Shown here one piece after another: positions 19,354 to 26,224 of a DNA stretch of 64,000 nucleotides; the first letter of the stretch is position 1; each line of letters opens with the position of its first letter. A program made the translations under genes and the position numbers. Source of the DNA: DATFDN01 sp963767645 (lineage in GTDB: Bacteria; Pseudomonadota; Alphaproteobacteria; Acetobacterales; Acetobacteraceae); assembly GCA_963767645.1 (NCBI GenBank), contig CAVYEW010000002.1, forward strand, positions 1 through 64,000, in the 5' to 3' direction. The notes under the pieces are model-generated. The model made no database searches and was not told the DNA's origin. It saw only the letters and a program-made list of their open reading frames with translations.

Positions 19354-20445
19354 TCAGTTCCGCGCGAGCTTCGCCGCTGCCGGCGCGCTCGGGTTGAGGA
19401 AAATCCCATGCGGCGAGCGTCCGGCCGGGATTGTGGTGATCGCCCCAGTGGCCGGATCGAGCACCGCGACGGATTCGGCGAAGCGGCGGGTGATCCAGAC
19501 CTTGCCATCAGGGGCGAACGCCAGATCGTCCGGCCCGCCCGAGATGTGGAAGGTGCGGAGGGGCGCGAGCGTCCGGGCGTCCAGCTCCTCCGTCGTGCCC
19601 GCGACGCGGTTGTTCACCCAGATCACACGCCCATCGGGCGAGAGGAACAGGTTGTGCGCGCCCTTGCCGGTGACGATCCGGCGCAGCACGTGCCCGTCCG
19701 CGGGATCGACTTCGACCAGGTGATCGGTTCCCATGTCGGCGACCAGCAGGCGGTTGTCGTGCCACAGCACCCCGGCCGGCGTGCTGCCGACCGGCACGTC
19801 CCAGAGCGTGCGCATCGCCACCAGATCAAACGCGACCAGCCGGTCGGTCCCTTGCAAGGTCACGAACACGCGCGAGGAGTCCGGCGCGAAGGCCAGATGG
19901 CTCGGCATGGAGCGGATCGGGAACCGCTTCACCAGGGCGAAGCTGCGCGCGTCGTATATGTCGACCTGGTTGCGGGCCAACCCGTTCACCACCAGCAGCT
20001 TGCCATCCGGGCTGTAGCCGAGCTGGTAGGGATCGGGGACCGTCACCCGACGCTGCAAGGCGCCCGTCGTCGGGTCCAGGAGCAGCAGGGCGTTGCCGGC
20101 CGAGTCGCCCACCACCAATGATTTTCCATCGGGCGACAGCGCCCAGTGGTGCGGCTCGCGCAGCGCCGGAATGCGGGACAGCTCCTTATCGGTGCCCATG
20201 TCGATCCGGCTGATCGAGGCGGCGCCGGAGTTGATGACGAAGGCCACTCCGGCGGCGGCGGGCCTTGGCGCGAGGGCGGCGATTGCGAGAAAGATGAGCG
20301 TAGCGAATCTCGGCGCGCTCGACCCCTCCCCCCGGCCCCCTCCTGCAAGGGGAGGGGGAGCAGTTACGAAGCTCCCCTCCCCTTGGGGGAGGGGGCGGAC
20401 ACGATGGCGGAACCGATCGGAGAATTTGGGAAAAAGCAGGCGCAT
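19354..20445 (-). CDS. YncE-like beta-propeller exported protein
   Basis: A seven-bladed propeller of about 363 residues with repeats of the YVTN type. Examples are HHWALSPDGKSLVVGDSAGN, YQLGYSPDGKLLVVNGLARN, SHLAFAPDSSRVFVTLQGTD and DDLAFAPDGKVWITRRFAES. The signal-peptide-like part is ATLIFLAIAALAPRPAAAG. Between the start (ATG 20445) and this part lies RPLPQGEGSFVTAPPPLAGG, which is a translated palindromic repeat. It therefore splits the normal N-terminus and may spoil export, unless translation starts within the element. The gene is between the O-antigen-ligase-like and the hydroxylase genes in a leftward operon. Its ligand is unknown. Confidence 0.85.
   Translation of the reverse strand: MRLLFPKFSDRFRHRVRPLPQGEGSFVTAPPPLAGGGRGEGSSAPRFATLIFLAIAALAPRPAAAGVAFVINSGAASISRIDMGTDKELSRIPALREPHHWALSPDGKSLVVGDSAGNALLLLDPTTGALQRRVTVPDPYQLGYSPDGKLLVVNGLARNQVDIYDARSFALVKRFPIRSMPSHLAFAPDSSRVFVTLQGTDRLVAFDLVAMRTLWDVPVGSTPAGVLWHDNRLLVADMGTDHLVEVDPADGHVLRRIVTGKGAHNLFLSPDGRVIWVNNRVAGTTEELDARTLAPLRTFHISGGPDDLAFAPDGKVWITRRFAESVAVLDPATGAITTIPAGRSPHGIFLNPSAPAAAKLARN
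20322..20399. repeat. Palindromic repeat inside the YncE-like coding region
   Basis: A GC-rich double stem-loop with CCCCTCCCCCCGGCCCCCTC at one side and CCCTCCCCTTGGGGGAGGGG at the other, separated by a short AT-richer spacer. It is read in frame as PLPQGEG...PPPLAGGGRGEG. It has the same core as the intergenic copies at 24781, 44128 and 52662. Confidence 0.8.
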
Positions 20446-20476
20446 GGCCAAGAACGGCTCCGAGCTTCACCTGTGC

Positions 20477-21814
20477 CTATCCCAGCGCCTCCAACTCCAG
20501 CGCGCCGCGCGCGAAGACGGCGGCGCAGAAGGCGAACAGCACGCAGGCCGAGGTGGAGATCAACACGTTATCGGTACAGGCATGACACGCAAACGCGACG
20601 AATACCAGCCGCATGATGACCCGCTCGGCCGACGAAAGCGGGCGCGTGTGCCGCCACGCCCACAGCGCGAACAGCGCGACCACGGCGGCGCGGCCCAGCT
20701 GCCCGCCTTCCACCAGGATGCGCAGCCACTCGTTATGCGCCGCCCAGGTGTGCATCAGCCGGACCACCTCGCTGTCCTGCGGCACCACCGCATTGCCCGC
20801 CCCCAGGCCCCAGCCGAGCCAGGGCGAGCTAGAGGCCGCCTGCTCGAAATACGGCCAAAGCTCCTCCCGCCCGCTGAGATCGCCGGCATCGCCGAGCAGC
20901 AGATTGAACACGCGCAGATCCGATAACGCCCCGGCGCCCAGCAGCAGAAGCGGCGCGGCGACAGCGCCCGACAGCAACAGCAGTGCGCGCCGCCTCAGGG
21001 GCATTGCCGGGGCGGGCACGAAGGCCAGCGTCAGCGCGACCACGGCGACGCCGTACAGCAGCGGCGCGCGCGCGCCGGTCAGCAGCAGGATGGCTCCGTT
21101 CGTCAGCAGCAATCCCAGATCGCACCGGCTGCCGCTCCGATACGCCTCGATCAAACTCGCGTACACGGCGGCGAGAGCGGCACCGGCCAGGAACGCCGGA
21201 TGGCCGAGCGCCTCCAGCCGCAGGCCGCCCAACTCGACAAACACCGGGCGCAGACCCGACATAGCCAGGCAGATCCCGCCGGCGACGGAGACGAGCGGCG
21301 CCCATTGCGTGGCGCGGATCACGCAAGCAGCCCAGCGTCGCGAGAGCCGGCTGAACGCGAACGCATAGGGCGCCGCCGACCCGACCAGCGAGCGCAGGCT
21401 TTCGGCCGGCGTGAGCCCTGGATAGAGGCCGTGCGCCAAGCCCACGGCGAATATCAGCAGGAACGCCCAGGCAGGATTGAAGAGATCGAGGCGCGGCCCG
21501 TAGCGCAGGGCGCACAGGATGACGAGGGCGAGCCCCGCCGCCTTCGTGGCCGCGATCGTTGCCTGGTAGGCCTCCGGCCCGACCAGGTCAAACATCGTCA
21601 TTTCCAAGGTGCAGGCGGTCAGCACCAGCCAGACGACACTCGCCGCCTCGATATGCCGCCACACCAGGGCAACAAGGCCGAGCGCGGCGGCCGCTTCCAG
21701 CAGGCTCCAATAGAGCACGGGGGCCAGCGCCGCACAGGCCGCGCCGGCGAGCAGGAAGCCGAGCAAGGCCAGGCTGACTGGTCCGGGCAGGCGCAGGGTC
21801 GCGGGAACCGACAC
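20477..21814 (-). CDS. O-antigen ligase-like (Wzy_C) membrane protein
   Basis: A polytopic membrane protein of 445 residues with about twelve helices, starting at the GTG at 21814. The family's periplasmic loop is seen as DLSGREELWPYFEQAASSSP followed by GWGLGAGNAV and HNEWLRILVEGGQLG. The Arg-Glu and His-Asn-Glu residues there are typical of O-antigen ligases and polysaccharide polymerases. These act at the outer face of the inner membrane, joining undecaprenyl-linked glycans. No other polysaccharide genes are nearby, so whether it is a ligase or a polymerase cannot be decided. It heads a leftward operon with the propeller and hydroxylase genes. Confidence 0.85.
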   Translation of the reverse strand: MSVPATLRLPGPVSLALLGFLLAGAACAALAPVLYWSLLEAAAALGLVALVWRHIEAASVVWLVLTACTLEMTMFDLVGPEAYQATIAATKAAGLALVILCALRYGPRLDLFNPAWAFLLIFAVGLAHGLYPGLTPAESLRSLVGSAAPYAFAFSRLSRRWAACVIRATQWAPLVSVAGGICLAMSGLRPVFVELGGLRLEALGHPAFLAGAALAAVYASLIEAYRSGSRCDLGLLLTNGAILLLTGARAPLLYGVAVVALTLAFVPAPAMPLRRRALLLLSGAVAAPLLLLGAGALSDLRVFNLLLGDAGDLSGREELWPYFEQAASSSPWLGWGLGAGNAVVPQDSEVVRLMHTWAAHNEWLRILVEGGQLGRAAVVALFALWAWRHTRPLSSAERVIMRLVFVAFACHACTDNVLISTSACVLFAFCAAVFARGALELEALG

Positions 21815-21905
21815 GGACGGACCTCCGGCCGCATTCTGGCCGCGCCTGTGCTAACGAATCGTTTCCGCGCTAGGCTGGACCCCTGCAGACGGGGAGGATG
21901 GCGCG

Positions 21906-22826
21906 ATGGAAACGGCGCGGGTGATCGCCACCGGGTTGTGCTTCCCGGAAGGACCGGTGGCGCTGCGCGACGGCTCCGTCGCACTGGTCGAGATCGAGCG
22001 TCAGACCGTCAGCCGGGTGCAGCCGGACGGCACCATCCAGGTCGTGGCACGCACCGGGGGCGGGCCGAACGGTTTGGCAATCGGCCCGGACGGTGCGCTC
22101 TATGTCTGCAACAACGGCGGCTTCGCCTGGCGCCATGAGGGTCGGATGCTGCGGCCGGTACTGCAGGGCGCCGGCTACGTGGGCGGTCGCATCGAGCGGG
22201 TGGATTTGGCGACAGGCGAGGTGCGCACTCTCTACGACCGGTGCGGCGAGCACGGGTTGCGTGGACCGAACGACATCGTCTTCGATGCCCAGGGCGGATT
22301 CTACTTCACCGACCTCGGCAAGACGCGACCGCGCGACCGCGACCAGGGCGGGCTCTTCTACGCTGTGGCGGACGGCTCGCGGATCAGCGAGGTTGCCTAC
22401 CCGATCCTGACGCCGAACGGGGTCGGCCTGTCGCCGGACGAGCGGGTCGTGTATGTCGCGGAAACCGAGACCGCCCGGCTGTGGGCGTTCGATCTCGAAG
22501 CGCCGGGGGTGGCGCGCAAGCAACCCTTTCCGTCGCCGCATGGCGGACGGCTGGTGATCGGGCTCGGCGGGTTCGCGCGCTTTGACAGCCTGGCCGTGGA
22601 CGCCGCCGGCAATATCTGCGTCGCCACCCTGCTCGGCGGCTGCATCAGCGTGATCGCGCCGGACGGGCGGCTGCTCCGGCAGGTGCCGACGGGCGATCCG
22701 ATGACGACCAATATCTGCTTTGGCGGCCAGGACTTGCGCACCGCCTACATCACGCTGTCGGGCAAGGGTCAGCTCGTGGCCCTTGATTGGCCAGAGCCCG
22801 GCTTGCGGCTCGCGTACGCCGCGTGA
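21906..22826 (+). CDS. SMP-30/gluconolactonase family protein
   Basis: A six-bladed propeller hydrolase of 306 residues. Typical parts are CFPEGPVALRDGSVALVEIE (the metal-binding Glu), TGGGPNGLAIGPDGALYVCN (the Asn of the site), RGPNDIVFDAQGGFYFTDLG and NGVGLSPDERVVYVAETETA with the Asp-equivalent region. Family members are lactonases or related esterases that need Ca or Zn. The stop overlaps the GTG of the aminotransferase gene. A close paralogue with the same motifs lies at 50696-51610. Confidence 0.92.
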   Translation: METARVIATGLCFPEGPVALRDGSVALVEIERQTVSRVQPDGTIQVVARTGGGPNGLAIGPDGALYVCNNGGFAWRHEGRMLRPVLQGAGYVGGRIERVDLATGEVRTLYDRCGEHGLRGPNDIVFDAQGGFYFTDLGKTRPRDRDQGGLFYAVADGSRISEVAYPILTPNGVGLSPDERVVYVAETETARLWAFDLEAPGVARKQPFPSPHGGRLVIGLGGFARFDSLAVDAAGNICVATLLGGCISVIAPDGRLLRQVPTGDPMTTNICFGGQDLRTAYITLSGKGQLVALDWPEPGLRLAYAA

Positions 22827-23980
22827 GCGGGCTTGGCCGGGCCGTCCGCCACGAATGGACGCTCGATCCGGCGTGGCTCTCGGTCAATCACGGCTCTTTC
22901 GGCGCCGCGCCGCGCCGCGTGCTCGCGGTGCAGGACGAATGGCGCCGGCGCATGGAGGCGCAGCCAGGACGCTTCTTCCGCCGCGAGATGATCCCGGCGC
23001 TGCGCGACGCGGCGGGGAGGCTCGCGGGGTTTCTCGGCGCCAACGGCAGCGACCTCGCCTTCGTTGAGAACGCGACGACCGGCTGCAACGCCGTGCTGCG
23101 CTCGCTGCGGCTGGAGCCAGGGGATCAGATTCTCACCCTCGCCCACGGCTACGGCGCGGTCCGTAACGCCGCGCGCTTCGTCGCCGAACGGGCCGGGGCG
23201 GCGGTGATCGAGCTGCAACTGCCGTTCCCCCGCCCCAGCAGCGACGCTCTGGTAGCCCGGGTGGCCGGCGCATTGACCGGGCGCACGCGGATCGCGGTGA
23301 TCGATCACATCACCTCGCCGAGCGCCCTGGTGCTGCCGGTCCCGGAGCTCGTCGCCGTCTGCAAGCGGGCCGGCGTGCCGGTGCTGATCGATGGCGCCCA
23401 CGGGCCGGGGCAGATTCCCCTCAACCTGCCGGCCATCGGCGCCGACTGGTACGCGGGCAACTGCCACAAATGGCTGTGCGCGCCCAAGGGATGCGGCCTG
23501 CTCTGGGCGGCCCCCGAAAGGCAGGCCTCGCTGCATCCCGTCACCATCTCGCACGGGCTGGGACAAGGCTTCCTTGAGGAGTTCGACTGGACCGGCACGC
23601 GCGACCCGAGCGCGTTCCTGGCGATCGGCATGGCGATCGACTTCTTCGAGAGCTTGGGCGGCCCGGTCCTGATGGAGCGCAACGCCGACCTCGCCCGGCA
23701 GGCTGCCGGCTTCCTTGCCGACCGGCTCGGCACCGAGCTCGGCGCCGAGTCCGGCATGAGTACGGCCATGTGCCTCGTGCGGCTGCCCCTCCGCGGCAAG
23801 ACGACGCCGGCGCGGGCGGACGGTATCCGCGAGCGCCTGCTGGACGCGCGGGCGGACGTGCCGGTGCATGCGATCGACGGATCGGCATGGATGCGCATCT
23901 CCGCCCACGCCTATAACGAAATGCGGGACTACGAGCGCCTGGCGGACCTGCTGGCCGGCGTGCTCGCGACAGGGTCGTAG
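22823..23980 (+). CDS. Class V aminotransferase-fold PLP enzyme (isopenicillin N epimerase-like)
   Basis: A PLP enzyme of 385 residues starting at the GTG at 22823, which overlaps the lactonase stop (GTGA). The fold markers are LSVNHGSFGAAPRRVLAVQD, AFVENATTGCNAVLRSLRLE, VLIDGAHGPGQIPLNL and WYAGNCHKWLCAPKGCGLLW; the Lys after CH is the PLP Schiff-base residue. FDWTGTRDPSAFLAIG is typical of the epimerase-like branch, which also contains cysteine-desulfurase-like and hercynylcysteine-lyase-like members. The substrate is not evident. Translational coupling with the SMP-30 gene suggests a shared pathway. Confidence 0.9.
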   Translation: MSGLGRAVRHEWTLDPAWLSVNHGSFGAAPRRVLAVQDEWRRRMEAQPGRFFRREMIPALRDAAGRLAGFLGANGSDLAFVENATTGCNAVLRSLRLEPGDQILTLAHGYGAVRNAARFVAERAGAAVIELQLPFPRPSSDALVARVAGALTGRTRIAVIDHITSPSALVLPVPELVAVCKRAGVPVLIDGAHGPGQIPLNLPAIGADWYAGNCHKWLCAPKGCGLLWAAPERQASLHPVTISHGLGQGFLEEFDWTGTRDPSAFLAIGMAIDFFESLGGPVLMERNADLARQAAGFLADRLGTELGAESGMSTAMCLVRLPLRGKTTPARADGIRERLLDARADVPVHAIDGSAWMRISAHAYNEMRDYERLADLLAGVLATGS

Positions 23981-24233
23981 GCCAAGGGCCGTCTCCCGCA
24001 GAATGCCAGGGCTTATGGTCCCTAGCGCGCTTTCCCGTTGAAGTTGCACCAGACGTGCGCGCGGAGAAGGGTTGGCTGGCGAAGTCGAACCGAGGCCGCC
24101 GAACCGAACGCCGGGACGTGGGGCGGTCGCTGTATAAGTGAGTTACGTTCCGCCCCGCGTCTGCCGCTGAGGCGTCATCGCGCTGACACATCCGGCGTCC
24201 CAGGCTGTGCTCTGAAACTCCGCGGGAGAGATC

Positions 24234-24369
24234 ATGCGCCGGATCGTCGCCGGTACTGCTGCTGTTCGCCATCGCAGCCCCGCTTGGGGCCTGCGTCGTC
24301 GAGGAACCCGGCCCCTACTACGGTGGCCACAGCCATCGCTGGTGCTATTTCCATCCATGGCGTTGCTAG
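24234..24369 (+). CDS. Small lipoprotein of about 44 residues (one-base frameshift near 24252)
   Basis: The ATG at 24234 follows a CGGGAGAG ribosome site and starts MRRIVA. If one G of the GG at 24252-24253 is dropped, the frame continues LLLFAIAAPLGACVVEEPGP. This is a lipoprotein signal peptide with lipobox LGAC. A short tail rich in Tyr, His and Trp follows (YYGGHSHRWCYFHPWRC) up to the TAG. Such tiny Y/H/W-rich lipoproteins are common in alphaproteobacteria. The match of signal, lipobox, tail and stop makes a sequencing insertion the simplest explanation. Function is unknown. Confidence 0.5.
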
Positions 24370-24387
24370 CCGATCAGGCAACAGCGG

Positions 24388-24660
24388 ATGGGAAGCGAGC
24401 GGCAGGCGCAAACCGCGAAAGGCTGGGGTTTCTGGCCGCCACCGCGCAGCGCACCTACGAAGCCGGATGATCCTACCGCAAGCCTGTGGCGAAGCCTTCT
24501 GTTGCTGCTGCTGGTGGCATATCCCTTGGCAATCGGACTAGCTGCCTATTTGAGCATTGGGCAAGGCTGGCCCTGGTACAAGAGCGCTGTCGCTGGTTTC
24601 GGCACGCTTTGGATCACATCCATCCCTTGTCTCTGCCCGATTACTGCCCGGAGGGAGTAA
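24388..24660 (+). CDS. Possible small membrane protein
   Basis: A 90-residue open frame with a polar N-terminal half rich in Pro (WGFWPPPRSAPTKPDDP). A hydrophobic stretch follows, LLLLLLVAYPLAIGLAAYLS, then WPWYKSAVAGFGTLWITSIP, which could be one or two membrane helices. No clear ribosome site precedes the ATG and I recognise no family. It is offered because the gap from 23981 to 24780 has no other good candidate apart from the small lipoprotein; 23981-24233 shows nothing. Confidence 0.35.
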   Translation: MGSERQAQTAKGWGFWPPPRSAPTKPDDPTASLWRSLLLLLLVAYPLAIGLAAYLSIGQGWPWYKSAVAGFGTLWITSIPCLCPITARRE

Positions 24661-24780
24661 TCTGATCCAGGGAGCAGCGGTCCCGACCGAGTGTGCCGCC
24701 CGACCAGCATAAGCCGGTGAGTCCCGTATCAAGCTGGCGGGCCGTCGGGAAGATGACACTCGGCCGCCTGTCCATCCGGC

Positions 24781-24937
24781 TAGAGCCGTTTCACTCAGAC
24801 TGGAACCGCCGGCGTATCCCTCCCCCCGGCCCCCTCCCGCAAGGGGAGGGGGAATTGCCTACCACGTCCCCCTCCCCTTGCGGGAGGGGACAGGAGAGGG
24901 GGTAAAACGGCGCGCAGTCAGGCTGAAAACGCACTAG
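24781..24937. repeat. Complete palindromic repeat element, about 155 bp
   Basis: An intact copy of the element that is split at 6083-7450. It runs from TAGAGCCGTTTCACTCAG, through two stem-loops of CCCCTCCCGCAAGGGGAGGG type separated by a spacer, to CAGGCTGAAAACGCACTAG. The last bases contain the stop codon of the leftward hydrolase gene. Confidence 0.85.
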
Positions 24938-25944
24938 GAAGGCGGCTTCGCCAGCCACGCATCTGCGGCGCCCACGGCTCCTGAGGGCAGCGGCGCGGCC
25001 GGATCATCGATCCAGGCGATCACGTCATCGATCGGCACGGCACGGCCGAGATCGCGGAGCATCAGGTGGTAGGCCGCAGGATAGAACGCGGCACGCACCC
25101 CGGCCGGCAATTTGTGCCAAGCGGCGCGCGCCGCGCGCTTGGGGATCAGATCGTCCTTGCCGCCATAGAGGAACAGCACCTTGCCGCGCATCCGGCCGAT
25201 ATCGGCCTGCGCCGCGTCCATCAAATCCACCAGCCCCTTCACCGCATTCCAACGCGTGCCGTGCAGGGTCAGCGGGTCCGTCGAGAGGCGCCGGATCGCC
25301 TCGCGGTTGTCCGAGGCGGTCACGCGCACGATCGAGCCGGTGACGCGCATGTCCGGGGCGACATGGACCATCAGCCAGAGCCCGGTGCGCTCGAATAGGT
25401 TCATCTCGCTCCGCCCCCACACCGCGGGCGCGACCAGGATCGTGCCGTCGATCGGGGCGGGGGAGGGGGAGGCAGCGAGGCAGATCGCCACCGCGCCGCC
25501 CATGCTCTCGCCCATCACGTAGAGCCTGGCGCGCGGATATTCCGCTCGGAGTCGCGCCACCATTGTCCGCGCGTCTTCGACCAAGGCGGCGGTGCCGGGC
25601 CAGAAGCCGCGCTCCGCCGTCGCTCCGAACCCGCGTTGGTCGGGGGCGATCACCTCGATCCCGGCCGCGGCGAAGGCGGGACCGGGCACCTCCCAGGCGT
25701 CGCGGCTGTCGTTCATCCCGTGCAGGGCCAGGATGATCGCGCGCGGCGGTCCGGCCGGCCGCCACACCCGGTAACCGAGCCGCGTCCCGTCCGCCATGAC
25801 GAAGCTGCCCTCGACCGGGCCTGGCACGCCCCATGCCCTGAAGACCGGCGCGGCGGCGCAGCCGCCGAGCAGGAGAGGCAGGGCGAGCAGGACAGCGGCC
25901 AGCTGACGGCAGGCCACGGAGGTGATTGAAAGCACGGCCGACAT
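24934..25944 (-). CDS. Alpha/beta hydrolase lipoprotein (monoacylglycerol lipase/lysophospholipase type)
   Basis: A serine hydrolase of about 336 residues with a lipoprotein signal (AAVLLALPLLLGGCAAAPVF, lipobox LGGC), so it is probably anchored in the periplasm. The start is the ATG at 25944 or 25953. Core motifs are ILALHGMNDSRDAW (oxyanion loop), IEVIAPDQRGFGAT, YVMGESMGGAVAICLA (nucleophile Ser in GESMG), LFLYGGKDDLIPKRA (acid Asp) and AAYHLMLRD (catalytic His). This order fits the lysophospholipase/Hydrolase_4 family. The TAG stop belongs to the flanking palindromic repeat. Confidence 0.9.
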   Translation of the reverse strand: MSAVLSITSVACRQLAAVLLALPLLLGGCAAAPVFRAWGVPGPVEGSFVMADGTRLGYRVWRPAGPPRAIILALHGMNDSRDAWEVPGPAFAAAGIEVIAPDQRGFGATAERGFWPGTAALVEDARTMVARLRAEYPRARLYVMGESMGGAVAICLAASPSPAPIDGTILVAPAVWGRSEMNLFERTGLWLMVHVAPDMRVTGSIVRVTASDNREAIRRLSTDPLTLHGTRWNAVKGLVDLMDAAQADIGRMRGKVLFLYGGKDDLIPKRAARAAWHKLPAGVRAAFYPAAYHLMLRDLGRAVPIDDVIAWIDDPAAPLPSGAVGAADAWLAKPPS

Positions 25945-25989
25945 CGCTATCATCCCGCCGACACCGCCTCCAGAGGGAATTGCCCGCTT

Positions 25990-26187
25990 ATGCCGGACGG
26001 CGCCGCCATCCCGACACCGACCGAGATCATCCCCGTCACAGAGCCCGTGGTCGCGTGCGACGGCGGCGGCGGGCCGCTGGGCCACCCGCGCGTGTTCCTG
26101 CGCATCGAGGAGCAGTCGGTCATGTGCCCCTACTGCTCGCGCCTGTTCCTGCTGCAAGAGGGCGCGGGCCACGCCGCCGGACACTGA
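25990..26187 (+). CDS. zf-CHCC zinc-finger domain protein
   Basis: A 65-residue protein with a C-x-H-x-C-x-x-C metal site: VACDGGGGPLGHPRVFL and then VMCPYCSRLFLL. This is the domain of the mitochondrial complex I subunit NDUFS6 and its small bacterial relatives. In alphaproteobacteria such free-standing copies are common, and here it sits just upstream of polA. The bacterial role is unsettled; a link to respiratory complex I is plausible by homology only. Confidence 0.85.
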   Translation: MPDGAAIPTPTEIIPVTEPVVACDGGGGPLGHPRVFLRIEEQSVMCPYCSRLFLLQEGAGHAAGH

Positions 26188-26224
26188 CGATCCGGGCTTC
26201 GGCGAGGCCGAGACCATCGACCTC

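Noticed and set aside
24038..24541. 167-residue rightward frame in the gap after the aminotransferase
   Set aside because: Its sequence is Arg/Ser-rich and without structure; two other short frames within it are better candidates.
25922..26224. Longer PolA with about 100 extra N-terminal residues
   Set aside because: The extension overlaps the zinc-finger gene in another frame and is low in family similarity; the GTG at 26225 gives the usual length.
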